A stretch of DNA of 64,000 nt from Notospermus geniculatus (lineage: Eukaryota; Nemertea; Pilidiophora; Heteronemertea; Lineidae), in NCBI GenBank assembly GCA_002633025.1, contig NMRB01000260.1, forward strand, positions 1,254-65,253. The letters are read 5' to 3'. The notes under the pieces were generated by a model. That model did no database searches, had not been told where the DNA came from, and worked only from the letters and a program-made list of their open reading frames with translations. Made by a program: the position numbers and the translations under genes. Of this stretch, positions 13,126-23,800 are shown piece by piece (position 1 is the first letter of the stretch; every line of letters begins with the position of its first letter).

Positions 13126-13227
13126 TCAACATGGCAACCACGCATCCAAAATGGTTAGAATGGAAACACACCCTTCCTAAACTGAGAAGGCAATGATATC
13201 ATCCTCCCCGTTTATTTATCTCTTCAG

Positions 13228-13482
13228 ATTCTGGACACATCGTGGAAGGAGTCCCCAAGATGATCTTGGGTCTCATCTGGACCCTCATCCTCCATTACTC
13301 CATCTCGATGCCAATGTGGGATGAAGATGAATTTGACGAGCCAGTCAGCAAGCAGAAGACGCCCAAACAGCGCCTCCTCGCCTGGGTCCAGAACAAGATT
13401 CCCGAGAAGCCAATCACCAACTTCACAACTGATTGGAATGATGGCAAGGCCATTGGTGCCCTTGTTGATGCTATCGCACCAG
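13228..13482 (+). CDS. FLN: Filamin exon: end of CH1 and first part of CH2 (actin-binding domain)
   Basis: Encodes about 85 residues of the filamin actin-binding domain. The CH1 end reads [18 protein letters not shown], followed by the acidic linker [10 protein letters not shown] and the CH2 start [13 protein letters not shown], then [19 protein letters not shown]. These match vertebrate filamins closely. The acceptor is TTTATCTCTTCAG (phase 1), the donor CCAG|GTAAGG (phase 1), length 255 nt. This is the first recognised exon in the window; the N-terminal half of CH1 must be spliced from exons further upstream. The tandem CH domains bind F-actin at the protein's N terminus. Confidence 0.96.
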
Positions 13483-13614
13483 GTAAGGGGGTAGTAGAGA
13501 AGGGAAGGGGTTGTTGGGCCATTGCAAAGGTAAGGGCCAGAAAAATTGGGAAGAGGGTTGATAAGGAGCATAGAATAGGAGACTTTACTGCTATTAGAGG
13601 CCTCCACCAGTTAG

Positions 13615-13741
13615 CGGTCCTAGGACGTGATGGAATTTGACCTCGCAGGAAGAAATACACATACCGACGTCATCCATAATGACGTGGACGCCGTGACTTA
13701 CGTTTGTGACATAAAATTTTGTGACGTTTGAGGACCGCTAG
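13615..13741. repeat. Foldback element with AGCGGTCCTAGGACGT ends
   Basis: TTAGCGGTCCTAGGACGTGA at the left pairs with GTGACGTTTGAGGACCGCTA at the right, with an inner palindrome ACGTCATCCATAATGACGT. Two relatives lie in later introns, at 42363 and 46905. Confidence 0.75.
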
Positions 13742-14208
13742 CCTATTGCAGGTGGGTCTAAGGCAGTAAAGTCCCCCATAAGGGGATATCTTCAGCAAAG
13801 CATTTGTTCTGCTGACTTGCATTCTCGCTCATCCATCTCACCCTTCGTCACCTCTTGTTAGGATTCAGTGATGATAAACGAAAAGTGATATTGAGAATTC
13901 CAGGGTTGTATTTGGCAACCCTTTGTTCCCTGGCTTATTAAACCTTGCGGCTTGAAACATCTGTTAAGTTCATAATGAGCCGCATGGGAAGTTGTATATC
14001 ATTCAATTCAAGGGTGTAGGATGGAAAATGTGTTCACGGAGACCACCCTTCAGATCATGTACGTCTCGAAGTATAGACTCAGTTGCCGATTCTGTTGTGG
14101 AGATGAAAAATGACCGATTTCTCCTCCGAAAGACCCTCCGTACTGTACCAAATTCGGTGGTTACGTCGGTATCTTGATGGCGTAACATTCCATGATTTCA
14201 TCTTCCAG

Positions 14209-14306
14209 GTCTGTGCCCGGATTGGGAGGATTGGGAACCCAAGAATGCTCTTGCTAACGCCAAGGAGGCCATGGATGCTGCCGAGCAGTGGCTCAGTGTT
14301 CCACAG
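14209..14306 (+). CDS. FLN: Filamin exon: middle of CH2
   Basis: 98 nt, phase 1 to phase 0, acceptor CATCTTCCAG, donor ACAG|GTAGGT. Encodes the CH2 segment [20 protein letters not shown] and then [10 protein letters not shown], equivalent to vertebrate LCPDWDSW...DDWLGIPQ. The upstream exon ends with the first base of the shared Gly codon, so the reading frame is continuous. Confidence 0.96.
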
Positions 14307-14587
14307 GTAGGTGGCGCCAATAAACGTCGCTCAGATCAGTACTTCCATGCAAAACATCCCTGTTCGGCGAATATACCTAAATTCCGGATACGAGAGCGTT
14401 TGTCAGTGTTTAGTTTTGTGTTGATGTCCTATAGACATTGGTCGTCCTCATTGTCTGTGATGACACTTGATTGATTTGATCTCAGAAAGACAAATACCTT
14501 GTCTTCATTGACATTTCCTGTCTGAGTTTGTTTTGTCTGAGCCGGACCTTGAATGTTGCGAATTAGCAATTTGTACTCTGCATCTTG

Positions 14588-14860
14588 CAGTGTTCTCCAC
14601 GGGTTTTGGTCTAAAAGGGGCGGCAGTGGGCGTGGTGCCGAAGGCGCCTTCTGGCTGGGGGTCTGGGAAATTTGGATTTTAGGTGCTCTGAGATGCATTT
14701 TCTGAGCATCTGAGATGCGTAATTGAGCGATCTAAACCATAAATATTAGGGCGGACAAATTTTTATGAGGGGCGGGCCGTTTTTAAGAGGGGCGGATTTT
14801 GCCGTTGGAATTTTTAAGAGGGGCGGGCCGCCCTTATTTTAACTGGTGTGGAGAACACTG
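14588..14860. mobile_element. Non-autonomous DNA transposon with 5-bp target duplication
   Basis: The termini are CAGTGTTCTCCAC and its inverse GTGGAGAACACTG. Directly outside on both sides is TCTTG, a 5-bp target site duplication. The inside is rich in GGGGCGG blocks. The termini start CAGTG like the element at base 1. No transposase frame. Confidence 0.8.
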
Positions 14861-14869
14861 TCTTGATAT

Positions 14870-15050
14870 AACAAGGCCTATGGTCAATTCTCCCTTCGAA
14901 CTACGCTCCCTTGAGTGAGAGTAGGAATGATAGGAACGCAAGTCTGCACAAGATGTTTGTACTGTCATCTTGTCTTCATTGTGTAATTGTAAGGAAGATA
15001 TGAGTTCCCTAGCAAAGAGGCAACAGCATCTTGCCCTGACAAGGGTTCCA
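14870..15050 (-). repeat. Fragment of the SINE-like 3' module
   Basis: Inverted match to the 3' module of the element at 7256 (GAGTGAGAGTAGGAATGATA here, CACTCCTAGTCCTACTCTCG there). Confidence 0.4.
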
Positions 15051-15055
15051 ATCTA

Positions 15056-15302
15056 ATAGACGATTCTCTAATTAGCAGATCTACTACACACTTTTGCCAA
15101 AATCTCAACCAGAACCTTGATCTGAAACCGGCTGACGTGACGCCATCCATGGTTCGGCAATGGTCGAGTCTGACGCAATGTCTTCGACGTCACTGTCATG
15201 GGTTGTCTGCATTACGTCATTCAGTTTCAGACCGAGGTTGTGGTTGAGATTTCGGTGGAAGTGTGGAGATCTTTGTCGTTTACGTCAATTTGAGAACGGT
15301 CT
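15056..15302. mobile_element. MITE with TAGACNATTCTC ends
   Basis: Left end TAGACGATTCTCTAATTAGC, right end TCAATTTGAGAACGGTCTA. The body carries long imperfect inverted arms (TCTGAAACCGGCTGACGTGA against ATTCAGTTTCAGACCG). The same family occurs inside another element at 22091-22336. TA at both ends fits a mariner-like TA duplication. Confidence 0.75.
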
Positions 15303-17181
15303 ATTGCTCATCTTGTCAAGTACTGGAAGGGTGGACTGACCTTAGGCTTGTCATTTCAAGATGAGGTTGCGGTAGAGAGGTGAAAACCTTGTGAGATATG
15401 AACATGCTGTTGAAGGGTCATCCCAGTTTACGATGAAAGTCCCTCCACTCTTACTCTTGCTCTTGATTCCCTGAAACCTTCAAACCTTATGTCACTGAAG
15501 AGAACCAGCTCCCTGTAATGACTTTGAACATAGCCAGGCTAGAGTGACACCTGCCTGTAACCAGACCAACTACAGAATGTAGTTATCGTTGCTCCACACC
15601 CACATACATACCTCAACGAGATCCTCTTTCACTACTTTCTATGTAGAATACAGCTATAAATTATCCATGTGTCGATTATTGTATCGCACCATAGATTAAT
15701 GCACACAGGCCTGGTATGTTCACTCGGATACTAGGCCTGCATTGCCTGCCTTCCACGAGTGTTATAGTAATGTCTTGATCAACAAATAGGGCCTATGAAG
15801 ATGAAAATAAACCCCTGGCAAAAATTGTGGGGAATTCTGTGGGAGAGTGAAGGGATGGGTCAGGGATGCCGTGGAATTCCTAACCCAATATCTCGCTCTG
15901 CTTGTCGCTTCTTAGAGCAGTTTCTTACACGAGATAGGGCCTACCTACCGCGATCTCTCTCTTTGCACAGAGACTAAACACCCAACAGTTGAGCTTGGGC
16001 ATGTCTTCTCTATTGAAGGACTCCACCAACATGTCACGGATGTGGTTGAACGTCCATGTTGATGGTATCAACATGATCAGCTTAGATGACTCAGTAAATC
16101 CATCCCGTTCATTAAAACGTTCTGACCATCTTTGATCGTCATGGCCATTGGAGATTAGCAAATGCTTCTGCAATTTGAATATTTGAATGTTGACTTCTAA
16201 ATCTCCCTCACAAAGAATGCACCAAGCAAAACACTGACAGTTAATTGTCGTGTCCAACCAGGACATCTTATTGCCTTGGCATCGTGGAATGGGAGGGATT
16301 TTAACTCAGAGCAAAGTTGCAACCATATCTAGGCGGGAAAGATGTTGAGGAAATGGCGGTCAGAATGCTGTATTGACAAACTGAAGGTAGGCTTGACCTT
16401 GATGTTTGATTTGACCTTGATGGTTCGGTTGACCTTCATGGTTGGCTATTTCATGTATTTGTGTCTTAGCTGCAGATCTTGATTTGTCAAGAATCATGCC
16501 CGACTGAAGCTTTCTTCGAAGGGGTCATTCATACCGTTATACTGGGTGCCTCAGTTTAGAGCTGGATGCTCTCAAAACTTTGCCGGTTCCAAAAATACAT
16601 AAGCGAGCGAGCGGTTCTCAATACCGTAGCTCTCGAAAAGTGGTGGCTCTGGTTATGCCTGGAATGTTCTTAGATCAGAAATCTGAGCTGCAGTACAATG
16701 ATTTAGACCATCTTACTCAGCTGTAGGTAAACCCTGTATCGAACAATCTTAATGTTGATTGTGAAAACATGGCTTACTGAGCAAAGTGGGCAAAGGAGGA
16801 GCAGGTATTCTGCCAATTGTGGAGGTAATAGTGTAATCACACCTTCTCCGATCTTCTTCGACTCCTCTTTGATGAAGTGACTTCCCGTATTCTGAAGCCT
16901 TGGTCTGACCAGCAGGAGAAGAACTTGACAGCTCTGTCAAAGCAAATAGCCCACACAAGATAGTTACTTCACCTGGCCCATCTGTAGTATCAGTTTTTGT
17001 GTGGGAAGCTGGAGGCCTCTGTTCATACCTGATGCTCACACTTCGAGTGATCTTCCTCTGATAAGCCGCCTCTTGTTGGGCGTATAATGGAGCAGGTTGT
17101 TTGTGGGTGATGGATGCGACAACAAACCTTAGCATATAATTGAACTTGCAGCCTACCCTCTTTGGCAAGGACATATGGCCC

Positions 17182-17242
17182 CATCCTCCCAGAGCAGGAC
17201 TTTGGTCTCGCTCCTCGTAAAAACCCCTGCTGTGGGAGGATG
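17182..17242. repeat. Foldback element, CATCCTCCC family, deleted copy
   Basis: CCATCCTCCCAGAGCAGGAC at the left, CCCTGCTGTGGGAGGATG at the right, with GGTCTCGCTCCTCGTAAAAA between. Compared with the copies at 24305, 33651 and 58206, the loop has been lost. Confidence 0.75.
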
Positions 17243-17449
17243 CATGGCCCGAGCATCTCGCTGTTTGCACCTTTATGGCATGTTGTCAGCTTGTTCTTTG
17301 CTAGTGCAACCCTCAATTAACAGATGGAGATATCATCTTAGAAGCTTAAGATGAAGAGGCAAGTTCATTGAGGGCGTTGGTATAGCTGCCAAGGAGGTGA
17401 CTGTACATCGGTACAGAAGTGTGCACCGTTCCATTCATTTGGTCCTACC

Positions 17450-17665
17450 TCTATTCTGCTCCGATAAGTTAGCTGCCATGCGCCTTGTCTCTGACGTGAG
17501 GAGGTGGATCTTCTGGTGTAGCGATCTGTTTGCCCTAGCTCTGTTTTCCTCTGAGAAGTTAGCTGCCGTACACCTTTCTCTGAAGTGAGGAGGTGGATGT
17601 TCTGGTGCAGCGATCTGTTTGCCTTCAATCTGTTCTTCTCTGAGAAGTTGGCAGCACTGAACATG
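17450..17665. repeat. Tandem repeat, about 88-bp unit, about 2.5 copies
   Basis: Units share CTCTGAGAAGTTAGCTGCC, GAAGTGAGGAGGTGGAT and GCGATCTGTTTGCC. The minus-strand open frame across it reflects this repeat. Confidence 0.75.
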
Positions 17666-18659
17666 TAGACTATACTCAATTTCTTCGCGATCTGGCCTGC
17701 ATGGTAGCTGGTATGCGTAAACAATTCAGTTTTACAGACATCACCTGTTGATAACAATCCTCACGGAAAAACATTGAGGTACCTGGCATCCCTGGCGAGC
17801 AGAATGGTCTATTATGATGGTAGTATAGGCAAGTGATCAACCCCCACAAGCCGAAGGGACCGTGATACGGACCCTTTTATGAGTCGCCCTCAACACACGA
17901 TGTTTGTACAGAACATGCTGTTGGAGGGGTGGCCGGTGGAGCTCAAAGGGTATGGGGATCATGACTACGATAGAGGGCAGCACATCGTAACCAGGTCCTA
18001 TACAGCGGACGCCATTTCATTGTGGGAAATTGGTCACGACCTGGATGTCAGTTTCATTTCAGTAGATTAAACCACTAGTGACACCTATTGAGGCAGTGGG
18101 TTATGATCCTCATTGTGTGGGTGTTAAAGGAACCCCAAGCCATGGAAATGTAGACCAAAATGTAGAGTACAGATGACTCGATTCGCCTAACCTGAGAGTG
18201 GGTCTAGGTGTGTGTCAGACACTGCTGTTGTAACTATTAGGCCTACCTTTCATGCCACACAATGCAGGTAGCCACCGACTCTCTTCATAATGGCTTTCAA
18301 GGAATGATAGCCTACACTTGAGTCGACAGAACTTTAGCACCGCGGTAATAGCTGTCAGACTTTTCACAAAAAAATAAAATTATACTGTCCTTGGCATAAC
18401 TTGCCTAGCAAAAGGATAGGGCCTAGTTAGTTTTTTGTGATGTTCAAGCTGAACTACATCAACCTCCCTTTGAGAGATATCTGCTGTTGTTTGGTAATTC
18501 AAGGTAGATGGATCTCCGGGTGAGGTTTCATGGTCTTATTTGTTTATCTGAATGTGAATTAGCCGCCTAGGTTCATGATAAGACAAGGAACATTGGTGAC
18601 TGGCTCCACTCTAGATGGTAAACTGACCACCAATGTGGTTAACCCCATCAGACCTTTGC

Positions 18660-18905
18660 TGGCGTAGTTTTGGACTTTCCTGCCATGAGTCTTTGACCGT
18701 TCTGCCATGAGTCTTTGACCTTTCTGCCATGAGTCTTTGACCAGCTTGCTCTCCTGTGTCTGACCTTTCTGCCATGAGTCTTTGACCTTTCTGCCATGAG
18801 TCTTTGACCAGCTTGCTCTCCTGTGTCTGACCTTTCTACCATGAGTCTTTGACCTTGCTATCCTGTGTCTGACCGTTCTGCCATGAGTCTTTGGCTGTGC
18901 CTTCA
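18660..18905. repeat. Minisatellite, 21-bp core with higher-order structure
   Basis: Core TTCTGCCATGAGTCTTTGAC is repeated about ten times and interrupted by AGCTTGCTCTCCTGTGTCTG. Because 21 is a multiple of three, long minus-strand frames survive; they are low-complexity by-products. Confidence 0.88.
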
Positions 18906-19502
18906 TGAGTCTGTTTGGAATGTGCAATTGAAGGCCAAATGTGCTGTTGGCCGTGAGATACTTCTTCTTGTAGCCTAAGCACACCATCAACTGGACAGAT
19001 GGCCACGGCATCTGCCAAGTTTGCAATGGCTGCTAACACGGGATGCGTTTCTTTTCCACGGCAGTACAAACAATGAGAAGTCGGCTAAATAGCAGGGCGT
19101 AGCAGAGCATAGCAGAACCGAGGCATAGCCAAGCTTATACCTACAGGTATATTACTTGTTCTTTCAGGTTCTCTGACTGTGTTTACCAAACTACTTCATC
19201 TGTCTGTGCTCTCAGAATGTAGAGAATTGACTGCGCTAGATACCAAGATGGTGGCAAAAACGATAGCGACTGTCTTCATCAACATCTTTTGGCATCTTTC
19301 AACTAAATTTAGCCTCTTGTACTCCTGTCAGACGATAATGAAGAAAGTGTAACTTCACCGGGGTAGTGTGCCTGTCTGCTGGCAGATGAGGTATTGGGTC
19401 TACCTTGTATCTCGAGGGCCTAGTGTCTGCTAGTCTTTTCTGATGGTAATAATGCTGGAAGGCAGGCCTTTGAGGTTAAGATGTTCCTCGTAGGTTGTAC
19501 TA

Positions 19503-19590
19503 CAGGGTGGGCCAGAGAAAGTGTCCCTTGAAGAATAGCATTTCTATTGTTTCCCTATTGTTCGAGGGACACTTTCTCTGGCCCACCCGG
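19503..19590. mobile_element. Mariner-like MITE, about 88 bp
   Basis: Bounded by TA on both sides (19501-02 and 19591-92). The arms, about 25 bp, pair almost perfectly: GGGTGGGCCAGAGAAAGTGT against ACACTTTCTCTGGCCCACCC. A TA duplication with such ends is typical of Tc1/mariner-derived MITEs. Confidence 0.85.
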
Positions 19591-19624
19591 TAGAAGACTC
19601 AGCGAGTGTCTGCGGCACAAGTGT

Positions 19625-19800
19625 TCTGATGGGCGTATTGCACGTGCCAGTCACCCATCCATGTAGTGATCACGATCTACGTTGCTGCTACTAGGCCATA
19701 AAGGAGATCCTCCATGGCCCGCAGGTTAAGCCGTGCCATATACATGTAGTAGCTGCAAGGGGTTCAATGGGAGTGTGTCCAACATGAGACACAGCATGAT
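19625..19800 (-). mobile_element. 5S-like SINE-type element, degenerate copy
   Basis: Minus strand holds GGATGGGTGACTGGCAC and TATGGCCTAGTAG, as in the clearer copies at 51478 and 58030. It also shares GTAGCTGCAAGGGGTTCAAT (plus strand) with the 51478 copy. Confidence 0.55.
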
Positions 19801-19834
19801 GTACGGTCTAACATCGGTCTAAGGTCACCCCTCA

Positions 19835-20223
19835 CAGGGTTTCCGCCAGGAAAAAAATGAGGGTACGGACCCAAAAAAAATTTTGAAATTTTTTTTTGAA
19901 AAATCCCATTGAAAAATTTTTTTTTGAAAAAATTTTTTACATTTTTTTGAAAAAATTTTTAAAAAAAATTTCTTGAAAACATTTTTTTTGAAAAAAAAAA
20001 TTTTTGAAAAAATTTGTTGTTTTGATTTTTAAAAGGTTTTAAACGATGTTTGGTGCCATTTTAGGCGTATTTTGAAGCATAAAATCCCCGCGCCGATCAT
20101 GCCCGTTGTTTGGTTTCGTCCGGCATGTCATGGAAAAATGGTTACCCAACGTTTTTGAGGGTACGCATCTGTACCCTGGAAAAATTTAAGGGTACAGAAT
20201 TGTACCCTCTGGCGGAAACCCTG
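19835..20223. mobile_element. 389-bp DNA transposon with CAGGGTTTCCGCC ends and 5-bp duplication
   Basis: Starts CAGGGTTTCCGCCAG and ends CTGGCGGAAACCCTG. CCTCA flanks it on both sides as an exact 5-bp target duplication. A sub-terminal block (GGGTACGGACCC) and an inner A/T-run block occur as in the inverted second copy at 55606. Not coding. Confidence 0.92.
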
Positions 20224-21366
20224 CCTCATTGGGGTGGCGATTCTGCAAGATCCCATTGACTCTATTCCCCATGATCGGCACATTTAGGCCCAGTTTGAAT
20301 TGCTTGAATCTTGAAGGTCTTGTGAAATGGAGAAGGGTGCACTTTTGGAACTGACTGCAGTAGAGATTCCTCTGCTGCTACAATGTAGTTGCTAGTGTAG
20401 TAACTTTATGATTCATGTACTTTTCCTTTGGCCGTTCCATTGACTAATAACCATGCTTTGATTGATGATGTAAACCTCCTCCATAACTTTCCTTCGTCTC
20501 ATCCTAACATTGCCGTGGTCAGCTGTGCATTGTGACCTGTACAGGCGACCAGGTGATTCAGGTGGACCAAATAACCCTTGGCCTACCTGCCCCAACCGCA
20601 AATATGTATGTTACAAAACTGGCGGGTGATTCATGGCTGGTGTATGTCAGTGTAGGCTAACCCTTCCTGGAAAAAATCTGCTTGCTAAGCAAGAAAATCG
20701 TGAGCAGAGGTCTGGCTCAGCCTGCTGGGTTTAGTTCCACTTTCTGCCACTAGGGCTCAGTGGCAGCACTGGCTGGTGAGACTGCCTCAACTACTCAATG
20801 TCGTTCAACCGTTGTTTTGTGACCTGCTCAACTCAGCCCAAATCAAGAAAAAAGAGAAAACATGAAATGTGAAAAAGTGTGAGATAGCACTCGTTCTAGT
20901 GTCCTGCACACGGGCGCTTCATGAAAAGTCAGCCTCTAAAGGGAAGGGTCTTGAGCCCCACCGATGGGACACTGTTACTGTCCCACTGTGAAATATGGAA
21001 CGAAAATCTAGGCCTACAGAGCCTGTTTAATGATACATCACGTTTTTTGCTGTTCTCTTTGCTAAGGCTATAATACCATAGTTAATAGCACATTCTATAC
21101 AACTATAGACATAATCAACAAAATGACTTCATTTCTGCATTTCTGATATGATTTTATTCTGTATGCCACGAGCGATCAACATTATCATTATTAAATGCTC
21201 ATTTGAGATAACTGCACTGTCCTACTCTAGGACTGGTGATGTGTGTGGTGTACCATCGAACATGGATGGTTTACAAAGCCGGGGATATGGCTGGACCAGG
21301 CTCTTGTGTTCGTTAGTGAGGTGCAATTGTTTTCCAACGTGAAGTTTACCGTTGGATAATCGGAAA

Positions 21367-21792
21367 ATGGCAGACAAATTCTTCTGGATTTATCGTGTGG
21401 AGGACCCTGTTGTGCCTAACCGTGTTTCCCTCTCAAGTGGAGGGTCGGTGCTCATCTTGGATGAGGAGGGTCAAGCCGGGAAGGAAACGGATAACTATGA
21501 GGAGTTATCTGATGGAGAAACCCAACCCGACTCATCACCTAGTGATGAAGTGTGTCGTCACGACAACCAACATGGCCGCCATAGTTACCAAGATGGCTCC
21601 CACAGTGACTATGACAATTACCATAGCGATGATGACAGTCACCATGGCAGTCAGTTGGATGTCTATTCTTATAGTGATGAGAGCGAGGAGAGTGCGAAAA
21701 CTGGTGAAAATCGGAATCGGAACCAAGAAACGGGCCTAGATTCTGACGATGAAACTTCACCTAATTATTTTCCACTTCTGTGTTGTTTACAG
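21367..21792 (+). CDS. FLN: Possible alternative first exon of filamin reading into the last CH2 exon
   Basis: A 142-codon open frame starts with ATG at 21367 in a strong context (A at -3, G at +4), with an in-frame stop at 21340. It runs in the same frame straight through the acceptor into the constant exon at 21793. It begins [20 protein letters not shown]; the middle is rich in Asp, Glu, Ser, His and Tyr (for example [12 protein letters not shown]). Chance of 142 stop-free codons is about 0.1% with equal codon use. If used, the product would lack CH1 and most of CH2 and so probably F-actin binding through that domain. The His/Asp-rich part may derive from an expanded short repeat, which lowers confidence. 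No promoter is evident. Confidence 0.4.
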
Positions 21793-21940
21793 CTGATCAA
21801 ACCCGAGGAGCTGATCAACCCCAAGGTCGATGAGCTGAGTATGATGACCTACTTGTCGCAGTTCCCCAACGCCAAGCAGAAGCCAGGCGCCCCCCTCAGG
21901 CCAAAAACCAACCCCAACAAGGTCAGGGCTTATGGTCCAG
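21793..21940 (+). CDS. FLN: Filamin exon: end of CH2 and start of Ig repeat 1
   Basis: 148 nt, phase 0 to phase 1. Encodes [20 protein letters not shown] and [18 protein letters not shown], the CH2 end conserved in all filamins, then NKVRAYGPG opening Ig1. Acceptor GTGTTGTTTACAG, donor CCAG|GTAAGT. Confidence 0.97.
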
Positions 21941-22004
21941 GTAAGTTCATCCTCTCTTATCCTCTGTCCTTGCCTTGCTGTACAGGTCTCTGTAAAGCCC
22001 CGTT

Positions 22005-22412
22005 TTTACTATAGCGGTTACGGCTGCAGTTTACGGCGAGCCATGCGGTTTTCACAGGCGTTCGGATAATAAATGCACAATGCTTACCATAGACCATTCT
22101 CAAATTCCCAGATCTGCGCACTTCCTCCGAAATTTCAACCATAACCTCGATCTGAAACCGGGTGACGTGACGCAATCCATTAATTCAGCAATGGTCGAGT
22201 CTGACGCAACGTCGTCGACGTCACTGTCGCGGGGCTGTCTGCGTCACGTCATTCAGCTTCAGACCGAGGTTATGGTTGAAATTTTGGCGGAAGTGCGCAG
22301 ATCTTTCTCGTTTCCGTCAATTTGAGAACGGTCTATCGAAGGAATCAAAAACCTGTGAAAACCTCACTGCTTGCCGCAAACCACGGCGGAATCCGCTGTA
22401 CAGGAAACAGGC
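22005..22412. mobile_element. Foldback element interrupted by another MITE
   Basis: Left arm CCCGTTTTTACTATAGCGG with TTTACGGCGAGCCATGCGG; right arm CTTGCCGCAAACCACGGCGG with ATCCGCTGTACAGGAAACAG. It belongs to the 11770 family. The centre is occupied by the element at 22091-22336. Confidence 0.8.
22091..22336. mobile_element. MITE nested in the preceding foldback element
   Basis: Ends TAGACCATTCTCAAATT and AATTTGAGAACGGTCTA are perfect inverses with TA at both ends. The body has imperfect inverted arms around CAACGTCGTCGACGTCAC. Same family as 15056-15302. Confidence 0.85.
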
Positions 22413-23380
22413 CTTAAAGGTCATTTACACTTCGGTTGGGCAGCGATATTGCTCGCCGTCAGCAGCTCTCATAGAGGACATCATCCAAATTGCTCAACGG
22501 TGGTTGACTGTAGCGGAACTGCAAAAAGCCCTACATCATTGCCTCGGCTAGCTTGGATTTTTTGTCGTTCGTCACAACAATGGCCAACACAGCGATCAGG
22601 GAGTCTAAACCAACTCACCATCATTGCCAACTTACACTGTAGCTGTTGCTTGGGTCAGTTTCCGTTGAATGCATCAAGTTGAACATCTGAACGGTTGAGT
22701 GTTTCCTTATTCTTCCTTGAGAAGCCTTGAATACCTGTAATCAATCATCCCATAAAATCAATGTCTTCATCCATGTGCTTTATAAAGATAATATGACTAT
22801 TGGCTAATTTTAAACAGCGTTAAAGGTGCTGTGAGGGTTCAGTGGCGGTGTCAGAGTTATCGAAGACACCAAAAGTCAAATTCGTGGCATATCAGGAGAA
22901 GTGATGTTTTGAAAATGAGGGAATTCCTTGACATGTGTTGTGTACATGAAAACTTACAATGATGGTCTTTGAAGAGTTGACTGCTCGTGGTGGTTGAGAT
23001 CTTCAGGGTCATGTGACCTTTAATGCGTCTGTGCTGCTATAACTGTATGGGAATCTGTTGCCGTCGGGAGTGGGTAAAATGGCGGGTGGGAGGATAAGAA
23101 GGCAGAAATCGGTGGATTCAGATTCGTTGAGAATCTCAGAACCGGGATGGACTTGTTTCGAATTTGATATCATTGACCCTGGACCCAGTCATGAAGGTTG
23201 TATATTCATTCTGGTGTTGCTTCTTGTTGATTGTACCTGGAATATACCCATGTTTTCCTACGATATCATCACCGAGCACTTTGTCAAGATGTTGAAAGCT
23301 CGTCATTTGACTTCCTTGGTGTAGCTACGTGATGAGATGACACCACTGAACGTAGTCAGAGGGCGAGGCGATGTCACAAC

Positions 23381-23535
23381 CAGGGGCGGATCCAAGATTT
23401 GGGAAAAGACGGGTGTCCTGTGCTTGGAACATTGAAATTTGCACCAAGTTCCAGAATTTCACGGTGGATTTTATACAGATGTGTTGGCCAAAAGGGGGGG
23501 GCATGCGCTGTGCTCCCCCTTGGATCCGTGCCTGG
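23381..23535. mobile_element. Short TIR element with CAGGGGCGGATCCA ends
   Basis: CAGGGGCGGATCCAAG at the left pairs imperfectly with CTTGGATCCGTGCCTGG at the right; CAAC lies on both sides. Contains a GGGGGGG run and no coding sequence. Confidence 0.65.
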
Positions 23536-23681
23536 CAACCCTTGGGAGTCAAGATGGTTATTTGTCGACTTCATGGTCAAGTCACGTGCAGGCATTACTC
23601 GAGTCCACGCCAGGATTCAACTTGCCCTCTCTGTACAATGTATCATGATCCGTATCATAAGTTATCTTCATCTTTTTCCAG

Positions 23682-23800
23682 GTATCGAACCCAAGGGTAA
23701 CACCGTCGGGTCCATTTCGCGATTCACCGTTGAGACGTTCAGCGCTGGTAAAGGCAGCGTCGAGGTCATCGTCCTCAACCCCAAAGGTCAACAAGAAAAG
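23682..23800 (+). CDS. FLN: Filamin exon: Ig repeat 1, first half
   Basis: 119 nt, phase 1 to phase 0. Encodes IEPKGNTVGSISRFTVETF and SAGKGSVEVIVLNPKGQQEK. Matches vertebrate Ig1, including the TVET-SAG-G motif. Acceptor CATCTTTTTCCAG, donor AAAG|GTGAGT. Confidence 0.96.

Larger units (their letters stand above)
552..13227. other. Region upstream of the first visible filamin exon; no exon recognised
   Basis: About 12.7 kb without any segment resembling the N-terminal half of the filamin CH1 domain or another known protein. It holds several minisatellites, foldback elements and SINE-like repeats, listed separately. It is most simply read as part of a long intron, since the first visible exon starts mid-CH1 with a phase-1 acceptor. 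Short open frames here (for example 9921-10256 +) show no recognisable family. Confidence 0.6.
15303..21339. other. CH2 intron, repeat-rich, no constant exon seen
   Basis: About 6 kb of the intron between the two CH2 exons. It holds two minisatellites, four small mobile elements and a SINE-like copy (listed separately). Open frames on the minus strand at 15925-16266, 16749-17270 and 17365-17757 show no recognised family, and the last two overlap repeats. Confidence 0.6.

Noticed and set aside
12802-13196. Three overlapping + strand open frames of about 110 codons
   Set aside because: They are open only because the 20-bp repeat contains no stop in any frame; the products are pure repeat.
1-13227. 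Search for the N-terminal half of CH1 (the segment before KMILGLIW)
   Set aside because: No segment resembling it was found on the + strand; it probably lies upstream of the window.
16749-17270. Minus-strand open frame of 173 codons
   Set aside because: No recognised family; its N-terminal part is translated from a CATCCTCCC foldback element, so probably fortuitous.
18559-19069. Minus-strand open frames of 64 to 155 codons with a KTHGRKV-type repeat
   Set aside because: Product of the 21-bp minisatellite; no flanking coding signals.
21395-21760. Overlapping frames on both strands at the alternative-first-exon candidate
   Set aside because: Only the frame starting at 21367 continues in phase into the CH2 exon; the others are shadows.
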